A DNA stretch of 64,000 nucleotides from Flavobacterium nackdongense (GTDB taxonomy: Bacteria; Bacteroidota; Bacteroidia; Flavobacteriales; Flavobacteriaceae). The stretch lies in NCBI RefSeq assembly GCF_004355225.1, contig NZ_CP037933.1, positions 3,410,001 to 3,474,000 of the forward strand, written 5' to 3'. The translations under genes were made by a program, and so were the position numbers. Below, piece by piece: positions 37,801 through 47,022 of the stretch (the stretch's first letter is position 1; each line of letters opens with the position of its first letter). The notes under the pieces are model-generated. The model saw only the letters and a list, made by a program, of their open reading frames with translations, did no database searches and was not told the origin of the DNA.

Positions 37801-39143
37801 TTGTTGATATTGTAGTATCTCGTTCAACTGAATTGAAGTTAATCGATGAAAAAACCGGTATTTTATTAAGTGCAAATAACATTCCTTACGGTTCTAGTAT
37901 TTTTGTTACAGACGGCGAATCTGTTACTAAAGGAACCACAATTTGTAAATGGGATCCGTATAATGGAGTTATTGTTTCTGAATTTACTGGAAAAATTGCT
38001 TACGAAGATTTAGAGCAAGGTCAATCGTTTATGGTTGAAATTGACGAACAAACTGGTTTCCAAGAAAAAGTAATTTCTGAATCTAGAAATAAAAAATTAA
38101 TTCCAACTTTATTGGTTTACGGTAAAGATGGTGAATTGATACGTTCGTATAACTTACCGGTGGGTGCGCACTTGATGGTAGACAATGGTGAGAAAATTAA
38201 AGCAGGTAAAGTATTGGTTAAAATCCCACGTCGTTCTTCAAAATCTGGAGATATTACAGGAGGTTTACCAAGAATTACCGAGTTGCTTGAAGCTCGTAAC
38301 CCATCCAACCCAGCAGTAGTTTCTGAAATCGACGGTGTAGTTACTTTTGGAAAAATCAAAAGAGGAAACCGTGAGATTGTCATCGAATCTAAATTTGGCG
38401 AGGTTAAGAAATATTTGGTAAAATTGTCTAGTCAAATCTTGGTACAAGAAAATGACTTCGTAAGAGCGGGAGTGCCATTGTCAGATGGTGCTATCACTCC
38501 GGAAGATATCTTGAGAATTCAAGGTCCAGCTGCTGTTCAACAGTATTTGGTAAACGAAATTCAAGAAGTGTACCGTTTGCAAGGGGTAAAAATCAACGAC
38601 AAACACTTTGAGGTAGTAATTCGTCAAATGATGCGTAAAGTAAGAGTTCAAGATCCAGGTGATACTTTATTCTTAGAAGAACAATTAATTCATACCAAAG
38701 ATTTTATCGTTGAAAATGATAAATTATATGGAATGAAAGTAGTGGAAGACGCAGGAGATTCTGCAGTATTGAAACCAGGACAGATTGTTTCTCCTCGTGA
38801 ATTGCGTGACGAAAACTCTCTATTGAAACGTACTGATAAAAATCTTGTTGTGGCGCGTGATGTGATCACTGCCACTGCCACTCCGGTTTTACAAGGTATC
38901 ACCAGAGCATCGCTACAAACCAAATCATTCATCTCTGCGGCTTCTTTCCAAGAAACAACCAAAGTATTGAACGAAGCAGCTGTAGCAGGTAAAGTCGATT
39001 TGTTAGAAGGTTTGAAGGAAAACGTAATTGTGGGTCATAGAATTCCAGCCGGTACGGGTATGAGAGAATATGATAATACGATTGTGGGTTCAAATGAAGA
39101 TTACCACGAGATGATGGCGAGTAAAGAAGAATATATTTATTAG
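34830..39143 (+). CDS. rpoC: DNA-directed RNA polymerase subunit beta'
   Basis: This is the catalytic beta' subunit, 1437 residues. The N-terminal zinc finger ([13 protein letters not shown] with CDRCGVEV) and the active-site motif NADFDGDQM with magnesium ligands Asp482, Asp484 and Asp486 are intact. The second zinc site ([19 protein letters not shown]) and trigger-loop region follow. Two adjacent ATG codons (34830, 34833) can start translation; the choice changes one residue. DUF3467 follows after 53 bp and then the operon terminator. Confidence 0.99.
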   Translation: MMNNRNNNSKDKNPVKRFNKISIGLASPESILKESRGEVLKPETINYRTHKPERDGLFCERIFGPVKDFECACGKYKRIRYKGIICDRCGVEVTEKKVRRDRVGHINLVVPIAHIWYFRSLPNKIGYILGLPSKKLDMIIYYERYVVIQPGIAKTPEGESVQRLDFLTEEEYLNILDTLPTENQYLDDFDPNKFVAKMGAECIMDLLARIDLDALSYELRHSANNETSKQRKTEALKRLQVVESFRESNLNRENRPEWMIMKVVPVIPPELRPLVPLDGGRFATSDLNDLYRRVIIRNNRLKRLMEIKAPEVILRNEKRMLQESVDSLFDNTRKASAVKTESNRPLKSLSDSLKGKQGRFRQNLLGKRVDYSARSVIIVGPELKLFECGIPKDMAAELYKPFVIRKLIERGIVKTVKSAKKIIDKKEPVVWDILENVIKGHPVMLNRAPTLHRLGIQAFQPKLIEGKAIQLHPLVCTAFNADFDGDQMAVHLPLGPEAILEAQLLLLASHNILNPANGAPITVPSQDMVLGLYYMTKERLSTPELKILGEGLTFYSAEEVNIALNEGKLELNARVKIRAKDYNENGDLVYKIIQTTAGRVLFNEVVPEAAGYINEVLTKKNLRDIIGHVLSVTNVPTTAAFLDSMKDMGYKFAFKGGLSFSLGDIRIPEQKTKLIADAREQVEGISANYNMGLITNNERYNQVIDVWTSTNAQLTEAAMKNIREDQQGFNSVYMMLDSGARGSKEQIRQLTGMRGLMAKPKKSTAGGGEIIENPILSNFKEGLSILEYFISTHGARKGLADTALKTADAGYLTRRLHDVSQDVIVNTVDCGTLRGVEVSALKKNEEIVETLGERILGRVALQDVINPLTNELIVEAGEEITEVYMKAIEASPIEKLEVRSALTCEATKGICAKCYGRNLATGKMTQKGEAVGVIAAQSIGEPGTQLTLRTFHVGGVAGGISEESAIVTRFAGKIEIEDLKTVKGEDNDGNVVDIVVSRSTELKLIDEKTGILLSANNIPYGSSIFVTDGESVTKGTTICKWDPYNGVIVSEFTGKIAYEDLEQGQSFMVEIDEQTGFQEKVISESRNKKLIPTLLVYGKDGELIRSYNLPVGAHLMVDNGEKIKAGKVLVKIPRRSSKSGDITGGLPRITELLEARNPSNPAVVSEIDGVVTFGKIKRGNREIVIESKFGEVKKYLVKLSSQILVQENDFVRAGVPLSDGAITPEDILRIQGPAAVQQYLVNEIQEVYRLQGVKINDKHFEVVIRQMMRKVRVQDPGDTLFLEEQLIHTKDFIVENDKLYGMKVVEDAGDSAVLKPGQIVSPRELRDENSLLKRTDKNLVVARDVITATATPVLQGITRASLQTKSFISAASFQETTKVLNEAAVAGKVDLLEGLKENVIVGHRIPAGTGMREYDNTIVGSNEDYHEMMASKEEYIY

Positions 39144-39196
39144 TCTTAACTCACTCGAGAGGTGCATAGGAATAGTAGAAATTTAATAATAGGTTT

Positions 39197-39505
39197 ATGA
39201 ACAATCAACAGCAACAAGGACAGTTAGATATTGAATTAGATGAAAAAACAGCTGAAGGAATTTATTCCAACTTGGCAATTATCAATCATTCATCATCGGA
39301 ATTTGTATTGGACTTTGTAAGTATCATGCCTGGTATTCCTAAAGCTAAAGTCAAGTCAAGAATAGTCTTGACACCCCAACACGCCAAAAGGTTGTTGAAT
39401 GCCATTGGAGAAAACATTCACCGTTTTGAAGTCGCACACGGCGAAATAAAAGACACGGAACAACTCCCCATTCCATTAAATTTTGGCCCTACGGGACAAG
39501 CATAA
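39197..39505 (+). CDS. DUF3467 family protein
   Basis: This 102-residue protein of DUF3467 is common after rpoC in Bacteroidota. The sequence EGIYSNLAIINHSSSEFVLDFVSIMPGIPKAKVKSRIVLTP is a family hallmark (cited in part). It has no signal or membrane segment. Its function is unknown; the fixed position behind rpoBC suggests a role linked to transcription or simple co-regulation (inference). A strong terminator ends the operon directly behind it. Confidence 0.9.
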   Translation: MNNQQQQGQLDIELDEKTAEGIYSNLAIINHSSSEFVLDFVSIMPGIPKAKVKSRIVLTPQHAKRLLNAIGENIHRFEVAHGEIKDTEQLPIPLNFGPTGQA

Positions 39506-39511
39506 ATACAG

Positions 39512-39545
39512 TAAAGGCTCCCGCCGCGTCGGGAGCCTTTATTTT
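39512..39545 (+). terminator. Terminator of the rpoBC-DUF3467 operon
   Basis: A 12-bp stem, TAAAGGCTCCCG with CGGGAGCCTTTA, loop CCGCGT, followed by T5. The GC-rich stem is one of the strongest in the window. Confidence 0.9.
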
Positions 39546-39892
39546 TATATTACTTTTCTATTAAGCAGTTGCTGAATAATTTGCAATTCGTTAAAATCCC
39601 CTCCTAGAACTATCAAAGTCCGCTTGCTAAATTCAAATACAAGCTGTTTAGAAGACTTTTTTCTTGCTTGACCAAATATACCAACAAAACAATCGGAACT
39701 CGCAACACGGAACTCGCAAGTGGGTCGGGGCCAGTTTAAAGCCACTCTGTGCCACAATTATTGTACTCCGTACCTTAAATTTGCGCTTTTAACGAGTTTT
39801 GTGGCGCTTTATCGAAAATATTTTTTAGTAGAATAGTATTGATTTAGTTTTGACCTCAGATAAGTGAAACAATTTATCCTAAATCAAAAATT
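39546..39892. other. Spacer without a confident gene; possible -7 element
   Basis: A 70-codon minus-strand frame (39545-39757) is open here, but half of it covers a degenerate repeat (CGGAACTCGCAA twice at about 39693-39719), so it is not accepted as a gene. TAAATTTG at 39776-39783 fits a -7 element for the exported protein at 39893, though the leader would be about 100 bases. Confidence 0.4.
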
Positions 39893-40264
39893 ATGAATCT
39901 ATTTTCAAAACAAAGCGCGAACAAAAACAATAGTAATCTTCCTGTTGTGGTGGCTGCTTTTATTTTATTTGCAGTGTCAACGGCTTTCGGTCAGACAGCA
40001 ACAGAAAATAACAATGATTCTAATTTATCCATCGCTACTACTAGTAGCGAAAATAGTGTAGTAAAGCGTGAGGATTCTGCAACAAACTCTAATATGAATT
40101 TTGTATTGTGGTTTATGGGGTCTAAACAAGATCCAAACGCGAAAGTTTCTCCTTCTGCTGATACCACTAAAAAAGAATTTATGACTTCGGGTACTGCGCC
40201 AAATAGATTGTTAATCAAGGCTTTCTTGAAAAAAGCAGTTAATTTTGAAATAGCCACCGTTTAA
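39893..40264 (+). CDS. Small exported protein of unknown function
   Basis: This 123-residue protein has a basic N-terminus (MNLFSKQSANKNNSN), a hydrophobic segment (about 17-33, LPVVVAAFILFAVSTAFG) and a likely cleavage after FGQ. The mature part is Ser/Thr/Asn-rich and then contains MNFVLWFMGSKQDPNAKV. No family is recognised. It has its own terminator. The T9SS cargo gene downstream is separated by 293 bp, so no operon is implied. The N-terminal design (long polar stretch before the hydrophobic core) is similar to that of the T9SS protein at 40558. Confidence 0.65.
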   Translation: MNLFSKQSANKNNSNLPVVVAAFILFAVSTAFGQTATENNNDSNLSIATTSSENSVVKREDSATNSNMNFVLWFMGSKQDPNAKVSPSADTTKKEFMTSGTAPNRLLIKAFLKKAVNFEIATV

Positions 40265-40285
40265 AAATATTTTATCGAGAGAAAT

Positions 40286-40314
40286 CGCTCCCGCCTTGGC
40301 GGGAGTTTTTTTTG
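40286..40314 (+). terminator. Terminator after the exported protein
   Basis: Stem CTCCCGCC with GGCGGGAG, loop TT, then T8. The rest of the spacer to 40557 is extremely AT-rich with no gene and no clear promoter consensus. Confidence 0.88.
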
Positions 40315-40557
40315 TGGCATATTTCGGTTTTCTTAATCATTTCATAATCTTAAAAACGCTGCGTAAAATTTTATTTTTATTTTTTTTGTACGAAAAAATT
40401 ATGGTTTTAATAAAACTGAAAAATTTCACAAAAATTCATTTACTAAAATTGTGTTAATAATTTGAAATTATTATTTTTAAGCGCTTTTTTAAAAAGATCT
40501 TTTTTATTTTTTTTAATACCATTCCAAATCAATTATTATTTTTAAATAGCTATAATT

Positions 40558-42930
40558 ATGAACAAATTTACTTTAGGTTTTTTTCTGGCAAATAGTAAAA
40601 CAACAATCAAAGGAGGGTTGGTCTTGTTTGCCTTATTATTAATGAATAGTCAGTTGAGTTGGGGGCAGATTTCAATTACAGGTTTTGGGAGTGGAAATAC
40701 CTATAACCAAAATTTTGATGGACTTGTGAATAATGGTATTGCAAATGCTGTGACTACACTACCTGTTGGTTGGACTTTTATAGAAACAGGGACTAGTTCT
40801 AATGCGACTTATGCTGCTAGTACTGGCTCGGATAATGGTGGAAACACATATAGCTATGGCGCAACAAGTTCTACAGATAGAGCCTTAGGTGGCTTGCAGT
40901 CTGGTTCGGTTGTTCCAACGCTAGGAGTTTCATTCACAAATAATTCTGGAAGTTTTATTTCTGAATTGGTTATTACCTATACAGGAGAACAATGGAGAAT
41001 TGGGACAGCAAATAGAGTTGACAGATTAGATTTTCAATATAGTTTAAATGCCACAAGTTTGTCAACAGGTACTTGGGTAGATGTAGATAATTTAGATTTT
41101 ACTGCTCCAGTTACAACTGGATCGATAGGAGCAAAAGATGGAAATGCTGCAACAAATAGAACAAGCATTACAAATACAATCTCAGGTTTGTCAATTGCTT
41201 CTGGCGCAACTTTTTGGTTAAGATTCAACGATTTTAATGCAACAGGAGCAGATGATGGCTTAGCAGTTGATGATTTTAGTATATATGCAAACGCTCCAAC
41301 CGCTACAACTTGGGACGGTACTACTTGGTCTTATGGAGCTCCAATAGCTACAGTAGATGCCATCATCGACGGAACGTACAATACAAAGCCGGTCATTGAG
41401 GGTGGTAACGGCACATTCACAGCCAAAAAACTGACAGTAAACGCTAACAAATCGTTTACCATTAATTCTGGAACCAACCTGACGGTTCAAAACGATATTG
41501 TAAATAGCGGAACCTTAACTATTGAAAACAACGCCAACTTGATTCAAGTAAACAATGTCGCCAACTCTGGTTCAGGAACCACAATAGTGAATCGCAACAG
41601 CAATGCTTTATTCCGTCAAGATTATACTTTATGGTCATCTCCGGTTTCAGGAGCTCAAACGCTGCTGAATTTCTCTCCTGCGACACTCGCGACTAGGTTT
41701 TATACTTATGACAATACTCTTTCCAGCGGAACTGGTACTGGCTTATATTCTGCAGTGGCAAGTCCATCAACTACGCCATTTACTGCTGGTACAGGATATT
41801 TAATCCGTATGCCAAATGAAGGTTCAACGAATTATAATGCTGGAACCGAAACTTTAGTCTATCCTGGAGTGTTTACAGGAACTGCTAATAATGGATCAGT
41901 TACTATAGGTGGCGCCTTAGACCCTCTAACTCCTGGTGAGTTCTATGCTGTCGGTAATCCTTATCCATCAACCATCAGTGCCCTTGCATTCTTGGCAGGA
42001 AACCCAAACGCAGATGGTACTTTGTATTTCTGGAGAAAAACAAATGGGACACCTAATACAACATCCTCTTATGCAACTTGGACCACCGTAGGAGGTGTTG
42101 CGGGTAGTAACGTTGCGCCAAATAATATAGCACCTGACGGGACAATAGCAGTTAGTCAAGGATTTATTGTAAATACTTTATTAGTAACTGCATTGAATTT
42201 TACAAATACCATGCGAACTTCAAGTAACAGCGCATTATTTTTTAAAACCAAAAAAGTAGAAGACAAATCTCGTATTTGGTTGAACTTGACCAATGCCACG
42301 GGAGCATTTAGTCAAGCTTTGATAGGTTATCTAGATGGAGCTACAAACGGATTCGATAATGGAATTGATGGTAAATACATTAATGACAGTCCAATTGCGT
42401 TAACTTCTAGCATCAACAACGAAGAATATACCATTCAAGGTCGTCCTAATTTCGATGCATCAGATGTTGTAGCATTAAATTTTAAAACAAATGTTTCAGG
42501 TGACTATACTATCGCCATTGATCAAGTGGACGGATTGTTCTCAGGTAATCAGGACATTTATTTGGTAGATAGTAAAACAGGAACTGAAACGAATTTGAAA
42601 GCCGGAGCATACAATTTTACTGCGGCAGCGGAAGTGGATAATACTAGATTCTCCTTGAAATTCCAAAAGACTTTGAGTGTAAACGCACAAACGATTGCAG
42701 ATAACAGCGTGATAGTGTATAAAAACAATGGCGGGATTTATGTTAACTCAGGAGCGAAAACAATGAACAACATCAAAGTTTTTGACATACAAGGAAGGTT
42801 GGTTGCAGAACGCAACAATATGAAATCAAACACCTGTTCTATCCAGAATTTGAAAGCGAGCAATCAAATACTAATCGTAAAAGTAACCACAGAAGATAAC
42901 CTAGAAATTAGCAAGAAAGTAGAAAACTAG
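40558..42930 (+). CDS. Type IX secretion cargo protein with C-terminal sorting domain
   Basis: This 790-residue exported protein has an extended N-terminal signal (about residues 1-36, ending SWGQ), then a beta-rich repeat-poor body with a lectin/jelly-roll-like first part (about 37-245, GFGSGNTYNQNFDGL opening). A long middle region with TLTIENNANLIQV-type beta-helix text follows. The last 80-90 residues form a type A sorting domain: VIVYKNNGGIYVNSG, MNNIKVFDIQGRLVAER, ILIVKVTTEDNLEISKKVEN. The T9SS would carry it across the outer membrane. Surface adhesin or matrix role is possible; no catalytic domain was recognised. The PID-CTERM-like gene follows after 50 bp. Confidence 0.9.
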   Translation: MNKFTLGFFLANSKTTIKGGLVLFALLLMNSQLSWGQISITGFGSGNTYNQNFDGLVNNGIANAVTTLPVGWTFIETGTSSNATYAASTGSDNGGNTYSYGATSSTDRALGGLQSGSVVPTLGVSFTNNSGSFISELVITYTGEQWRIGTANRVDRLDFQYSLNATSLSTGTWVDVDNLDFTAPVTTGSIGAKDGNAATNRTSITNTISGLSIASGATFWLRFNDFNATGADDGLAVDDFSIYANAPTATTWDGTTWSYGAPIATVDAIIDGTYNTKPVIEGGNGTFTAKKLTVNANKSFTINSGTNLTVQNDIVNSGTLTIENNANLIQVNNVANSGSGTTIVNRNSNALFRQDYTLWSSPVSGAQTLLNFSPATLATRFYTYDNTLSSGTGTGLYSAVASPSTTPFTAGTGYLIRMPNEGSTNYNAGTETLVYPGVFTGTANNGSVTIGGALDPLTPGEFYAVGNPYPSTISALAFLAGNPNADGTLYFWRKTNGTPNTTSSYATWTTVGGVAGSNVAPNNIAPDGTIAVSQGFIVNTLLVTALNFTNTMRTSSNSALFFKTKKVEDKSRIWLNLTNATGAFSQALIGYLDGATNGFDNGIDGKYINDSPIALTSSINNEEYTIQGRPNFDASDVVALNFKTNVSGDYTIAIDQVDGLFSGNQDIYLVDSKTGTETNLKAGAYNFTAAAEVDNTRFSLKFQKTLSVNAQTIADNSVIVYKNNGGIYVNSGAKTMNNIKVFDIQGRLVAERNNMKSNTCSIQNLKASNQILIVKVTTEDNLEISKKVEN

Positions 42931-42980
42931 ATTCTTAGCCGAATGGAAGTATCGAAATCATAACTCTTAAAATCAAAAAA

Positions 42981-43199
42981 ATGAAAAATAACATATTAAA
43001 ATTTTATATCGCAGCGGTTTTCTTTTGTTCTACAATGGTGTTGTTTGCCCAACCAGGGGATAATGATGCTGGAGGTGGACTAGAAGGCAATGATCCTCCT
43101 GCACCTATCGATGATTATGTTTGGGTGCTAGCCTTAGTAGGTTTGTTCTTTGTATTTATGAAGTTCAGAGCGATACACAACAAAAATATTCAAGTTTAA
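42981..43199 (+). CDS. Small PID-CTERM-like sorted membrane protein
   Basis: This 72-residue protein has a signal peptide (residues 1-23, ending LFAQ), a short acidic Gly/Asp/Pro-rich mature stretch of about 25 residues (GDNDAGGGLEGNDPPAP), then PIDDY, a hydrophobic helix (VWVLALVGLFFVFMKF) and a short tail with a few basic residues. A PID motif in front of a C-terminal helix and basic end is the layout of exosortase-type sorting signals, called PID-CTERM in Flavobacteriia. The mature part is tiny, so it may be a structural or signalling peptide. It is probably co-transcribed with the T9SS cargo gene 50 bp upstream. No exosortase is in the window. Confidence 0.75.
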   Translation: MKNNILKFYIAAVFFCSTMVLFAQPGDNDAGGGLEGNDPPAPIDDYVWVLALVGLFFVFMKFRAIHNKNIQV

Positions 43200-43336
43200 T
43201 GAAGCGAAAAGGTTTGATAAAATCCCTATAAATCAAAAGATTTATAGGGATTTTTAGTTTAAATGAACCTTTTTTGTACTTCATTTTTATATTCTGTCAG
43301 ATTTTGGACTAGATCCAACACTATTGTTGCCAATAA

Positions 43337-43374
43337 AAAAGTCCCAACTATACGTTAAACGTTGTTGGGACTTT
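43337..43374 (-). terminator. Terminator downstream of tRNA-Met
   Basis: On the minus strand AAAGTCCCAAC pairs with GTTGGGACTTT and is followed by a run of T. It lies directly after the tRNA 3' end. Confidence 0.85.
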
Positions 43375-43375
43375 G

Positions 43376-43449
43376 TAGCGAGAGGGAGATTTGAACTCCC
43401 GACCTCAGGGTTATGAATCCTGCGCTCTAACCGACTGAGCTACCTCGCC
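43376..43449 (-). tRNA. tRNA-Met (anticodon CAT)
   Basis: On the minus strand the acceptor GGCGAGG pairs with TCTCGCT (two wobble pairs), discriminator A. The anticodon loop TTCATAA reads CAT. The acceptor begins with a pairable base 1-72, so an elongator tRNA is more likely than the initiator, but tRNA-Ile with modified CAT cannot be excluded by eye. Confidence 0.93.
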
Positions 43450-43602
43450 AAATGATAAACAGATTTTAGCTCTGATTGCGGGTGCAAATATAAAAATTTA
43501 ATTAGAGGTTACAAGCATATCTTGAATAAAAAAAAATATTTTTAAAAAAGCTTTTTTTTTGGCTTTATATTCTATAAATTTCCAAAAAATTAAATCTACA
43601 GA

Positions 43603-43995
43603 ATGGATTCAAAAATACGATACGAAATAGAATTTCCTATAAACTCATCTCCTCAATTACTGTATCAATATATTTCGACGCCATCAGGTTTGTCCGAATG
43701 GTTTGCGGATAATGTCAATTCAAGGGGAGAGTTTTTTACTTTTATTTGGAATGATTCTGAAGAAAAAGCCAGACTATCTTCGAAAAAATCAGGGGAGAAA
43801 GTGCGGTTCAAATGGGTGGATGGTAACAATAAAGACACCGAATTTTATTTTGAATTAGGAATCTTGGTAGACGAAATCACCAAGGACGTTTCTTTGATGG
43901 TGATTGATTTTGCAGATAAAGATGAAATCGGGGAAGCTAAACTTTTGTGGGAAAATCAAATTTCTGACTTGAAACATGTAATTGGTTCGGTTTAG
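43603..43995 (+). CDS. START-like/AHSA1-type domain protein
   Basis: This 130-residue cytoplasmic protein has an SRPBCC (START-like) fold of the type found in many Flavobacteriia. The start MDSKIRYEIEFPINSSPQLL and the segment ISTPSGLSEWFADNV are the usual opening, with a hydrophobic ligand pocket expected. The ligand is unknown. It is followed by a terminator and by the aminotransferase gene 63 bp downstream. No operon is evident. Confidence 0.87.
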   Translation: MDSKIRYEIEFPINSSPQLLYQYISTPSGLSEWFADNVNSRGEFFTFIWNDSEEKARLSSKKSGEKVRFKWVDGNNKDTEFYFELGILVDEITKDVSLMVIDFADKDEIGEAKLLWENQISDLKHVIGSV

Positions 43996-44024
43996 TAATT
44001 CTCTTTTTTATGCCTTATATTTGT

Positions 44025-44051
44025 CCCGTTTGAAGCGGGACTTTTTTTTTG
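44025..44051 (+). terminator. Terminator after the START-like gene
   Basis: Stem GTCCCG with CGGGAC around TTTGAAG, followed by T9. The next start codon is only eight bases beyond the T-run. Confidence 0.82.
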
Positions 44052-44058
44052 GAACAAT

Positions 44059-44895
44059 ATGATAAATTTAAATGGTGCAATTGTGTCGAAGGACACTACA
44101 GTAATGAAAAATAATCGTGCATTTTTATATGGAGATGCTGTTTTTGAAACAGTTAAAATAGTTAATTCAAAGATTCTTTTTCTAGAAGATCATTATTTTA
44201 GATTGATGTCTGCAATGCGAATTGTTCGGATGGAGATTCCAATGAATTTTACAATGGAATATTTCGAAGAACAGGTCGTTGACTTGGTAAAAGTCAATAA
44301 GATTCAGGATTCTTCTCGTGCAAGAATTACTGTTTACCGTAATGATGGCGGATATTATTTGCCTTCAGATAACACCGTTTCATTTTTGGTCCAAGCCGAA
44401 AAATTAGAAAATAAAGCATATTTTATAGATGATTCCGAATATGTTGTCGATTTATTTACCGATTTTTACGTTCCAAAACAGTTGCTTTCTTCCTTGAAAA
44501 CGACAAATAAAATACTGAATGTTACCGCTAGTATTTATGCCAGCGAAAATGATCTGGATAATTGTTTGCTATTGAATGATAGTAAAAATGTTGTCGAAGC
44601 CCTTCAAGGAAATTTATTTATGTTGAAAGAAAATAGGCTGATAACACCGCCAATTTCGGAGGGTTGTTTGAATGGAGTTATGCGCAAACAGATTTTGAAT
44701 TTGGCAAAAACAATTGAAAATTTAGAAGTAATCGAAGCCGTCATATCACCATTCGATCTACAAAAAGCAGACGAATTGTTTCTTACAAATGTAGTTAAGG
44801 GTATCCAACCCATTTCGAAATACCGTAAAAAGAAGTTTTCGATAGAATTTTCGAAGAAGATTTTGCGAAAAATAAATGAAAAATATGAGCTATAA
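44059..44895 (+). CDS. Class IV PLP-dependent aminotransferase (PabC/IlvE-like)
   Basis: This 278-residue fold-type IV PLP enzyme resembles aminodeoxychorismate lyase and branched-chain aminotransferases. RAFLYGDAVFETVKI is the family opening, Lys147 in SLKTTNKILN should bind PLP, and NVVEALQGNLFMLKENRLITP with GCLNGVMRKQIL fits the cofactor phosphate and second-substrate regions. In folate synthesis PabC makes 4-aminobenzoate; the alternative is D- or branched-chain amino acid transamination. Its stop is immediately followed, with no gap, by the stop of the convergent yqgE gene. Confidence 0.85.
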   Translation: MINLNGAIVSKDTTVMKNNRAFLYGDAVFETVKIVNSKILFLEDHYFRLMSAMRIVRMEIPMNFTMEYFEEQVVDLVKVNKIQDSSRARITVYRNDGGYYLPSDNTVSFLVQAEKLENKAYFIDDSEYVVDLFTDFYVPKQLLSSLKTTNKILNVTASIYASENDLDNCLLLNDSKNVVEALQGNLFMLKENRLITPPISEGCLNGVMRKQILNLAKTIENLEVIEAVISPFDLQKADELFLTNVVKGIQPISKYRKKKFSIEFSKKILRKINEKYEL

Positions 44896-45456
44896 TTAGT
44901 TGTAGTTTGGATTTTCAGGAGCGTTAATCCAAATCAAATAGTCGCCTCCTAATTCCATGATTTGTTTTTTCCAAAATTGACTAGAGGATTTTCCAATGAT
45001 TTTATTTTGGTAATTGTTTTGAGCAATAATCCACGAACTTTCAGCCATTTCGGTTTCCAATTGGTCTTCGTCCCAGCCTGTATATCCCAGAAAAAAACGA
45101 ATATTATTCTTGTCTATTTTGCCCGCATTGATGAGTTCTTTGGTTTTTTCGTATTCTCCACCCCAGTAAATTCCATTCGAAATTTCGATGCTGTTGGGGA
45201 TTAAATCAGGAACATTGTGAATAAAATAGAGGTTGTCTTGCTCCACTGGTCCGCCATTGTATATTTTTAAATTGGCTTTGATGTCAGGAATCAAATCGTT
45301 TATGGTATATTTTAAGGGTTTGTTGATAATAAAACCCACCGATCCTTTTTTATCGTGATCTGCTAATAATATTACTGACCTATTGAATGACAAATCTCCA
45401 ATAATGGAAGGTTCTGCAATAAGTAATTTCCCTTTTTTTAATTTTTCTGAAATCAT
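44896..45456 (-). CDS. YqgE/AlgH family protein
   Basis: This 186-residue protein belongs to UPF0301 (YqgE/AlgH), a conserved family of uncertain role sometimes tied to transcriptional control of alginate. Typical segments are KGKLLIAEPSIIGDLSFNRS, SVGFIINKPL and FFLGYTGWDEDQLETEM. Length is standard. It ends exactly where the convergent aminotransferase ends (stops at 44893-44895 and 44896-44898). HU lies upstream in the same direction but behind its own terminator. Confidence 0.93.
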   Translation of the reverse strand: MISEKLKKGKLLIAEPSIIGDLSFNRSVILLADHDKKGSVGFIINKPLKYTINDLIPDIKANLKIYNGGPVEQDNLYFIHNVPDLIPNSIEISNGIYWGGEYEKTKELINAGKIDKNNIRFFLGYTGWDEDQLETEMAESSWIIAQNNYQNKIIGKSSSQFWKKQIMELGGDYLIWINAPENPNYN

Positions 45457-45520
45457 AGGTCTTATTTTTAATTAAATTTAAGATAAATTGACTTAAGAAA
45501 CCAAATAATTTCGATAAAAG

Positions 45521-45551
45521 GCAAAAAAAAACCTTCCAGAGGAAGGTTTTA
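45521..45551 (-). terminator. Terminator after HU
   Basis: Minus-strand stem AACCTTCC/GGAAGGTT with loop TCT, followed by a T-run (the A-tract at 45523-45530 on the plus strand). Confidence 0.88.
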
Positions 45552-45573
45552 ATATTATTTTTGAAAACTTAAA

Positions 45574-45846
45574 TTAGTTTACAGCGCCTTCTAATTCAGC
45601 TCCAGCTTTAAATTTCACTACATTTTTAGCAGCAATTTTTATTGTTTTTCCTGTTTGAGGATTTCTACCATCTCTTGCAGCTCTTGAAGAAACTGACCAA
45701 GATCCGAAACCTACTAAAGATACTCTTCCACCTTTTTTCAAAGTACTACCTACGTTTCCTAAAAAAGATTCTAAAGCTAGTTTAGCAGCAGCTTTTGTAA
45801 TTCCTGCATCAGCAGCGATAGCGTCGATTAATTCTGATTTGTTCAT
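45574..45846 (-). CDS. HU family nucleoid DNA-binding protein
   Basis: This 90-residue DNA-bending protein has the HU/IHF fold: MNKSELIDAIAADAGITKAA (helix 1), then GFGSWSVSSRAARDGRNPQTGK with the DNA-intercalating loop proline in RNPQTGK. It is a full-length HU homolog with no extension. It probably forms a homodimer and compacts the nucleoid. It has a consensus promoter and its own terminator, so it is a single-gene unit. Confidence 0.96.
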   Translation of the reverse strand: MNKSELIDAIAADAGITKAAAKLALESFLGNVGSTLKKGGRVSLVGFGSWSVSSRAARDGRNPQTGKTIKIAAKNVVKFKAGAELEGAVN

Positions 45847-45893
45847 AATTTTAAGTTATTAAATGTTGGTTAAAAAAACTTTGTTAATAGTAA

Positions 45894-45923
45894 CAAAATT
45901 AGTAGGAATTACTTCCCTTACAA
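45894..45923 (-). promoter_or_regulatory. Consensus promoter of the HU gene
   Basis: On the minus strand TTG (45921-45923), exactly 19 bases, then TAATTTTG (45894-45901) match TTG-N19-TAnnTTTG perfectly. The expected leader is about 40 bases. Confidence 0.85.
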
Positions 45924-46028
45924 GTGTTTTGATTATTTTTAGCTTATTTTGTTGATAACTTATTTTTTTTGTTCATAAACCAATGTAAATTCCTCTAAAA
46001 CCGGCCGAAAACACCCGTTTTTGTTGGT

Positions 46029-46976
46029 CTAAACTACCATTGCGCCTTCTGAAAATGTCATTCCGTTCAGCAATTCAGCTACATTCATCTTCTTTTTGCC
46101 TGGAAATTGAAGGCTAATTGGCTGGATATACCCATCATTAACCGCAATTTTCATTTCTTTTTTGCTGCAAATTAAACTTCCCGCTGCATAATTGTGATTT
46201 TCCAAAATCATTTTTGCTTCGTGAATTTTCACATTCCACTCCTCATTTTTATCCTGAAAAAAACACCAAGCTGAAGGATAGGGACTCAATCCCCGTATCA
46301 AATTGTAGATTTCAGTAGTCGATTTCGACCAATCGATTTTGCAATTGTCTTTATTTAGTTTGTATGCGGTTTTTATTTCTTGATTTTCTTCTTGGATTGT
46401 GGTGCTCACGGTTCCTTTTTCGATTATAACCAAGGTGTCTAAAACAGTGTCGCTACCCAAAAGCATTAAACGATCGTGCAGTTGTCCGGCATTTTCCGCT
46501 GGATCAATTTCGGTTTCGGCACTAAGAATCATAGCTCCCGTATCTATTTTATCATCAATAAAGAAGGTAGTTACTCCCGTTTTTGTATCGCCGTTTATAA
46601 TAGCCCAATTGATTGGGGCGGCTCCCCGATAATTAGGAAGCAAGGAAGCATGAAGATTGAATGTGCCTAATTTTGGCATTTTCCAAACTACTTCTGGAAG
46701 CATTCTGAAAGCAACGACGATTTGTAAATTGGCTTGCAATGCTTCTAATTCGGATAAAAAGTTTGGGTCTTTCAGGTTGGTCGGTTGCAACAAATTGAGA
46801 TTGTTGGTCAAAGCATATTCTTTTACTGCCGAAAATTTCAGCTTCTGACCTCGACCTGCGGGTTTGTCGGCCGCTGTAATTACTCCTACTACATTATAAT
46901 TGTGTTTGATTATGGTTTCTAAAATGCCAACGGCAAATTCAGGTGTTCCCATAAATACGATTCTTAATTTTTCCAT
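46029..46976 (-). CDS. fmt: Methionyl-tRNA formyltransferase
   Basis: This enzyme formylates initiator Met-tRNA using 10-formyl-tetrahydrofolate. The 315 residues include the Rossmann formyltransferase domain (RIVFMGTPEFAVGIL at the start; catalytic region NLHASLLPNYRGAAPINWAI with Asn, His and the SLLP loop) and a C-terminal OB-like tRNA-binding domain (about 210-315, PSAWCFF). Length is standard. It lies 46 bp after recQ in the same direction, so the two may share a transcript. Confidence 0.97.
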   Translation of the reverse strand: MEKLRIVFMGTPEFAVGILETIIKHNYNVVGVITAADKPAGRGQKLKFSAVKEYALTNNLNLLQPTNLKDPNFLSELEALQANLQIVVAFRMLPEVVWKMPKLGTFNLHASLLPNYRGAAPINWAIINGDTKTGVTTFFIDDKIDTGAMILSAETEIDPAENAGQLHDRLMLLGSDTVLDTLVIIEKGTVSTTIQEENQEIKTAYKLNKDNCKIDWSKSTTEIYNLIRGLSPYPSAWCFFQDKNEEWNVKIHEAKMILENHNYAAGSLICSKKEMKIAVNDGYIQPISLQFPGKKKMNVAELLNGMTFSEGAMVV

Positions 46977-47022
46977 TTACTTTTCGTAGAGTTGCGATGA
47001 ATGAAGCAAAGCAAACTCCTCA

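Noticed and set aside
39545..39757. 70-codon minus-strand frame after DUF3467
   Set aside because: Its N-terminal half covers a degenerate CGGAACTCGCAA repeat. The C-terminal part looks somewhat protein-like, but there is no start, promoter or family to support it.
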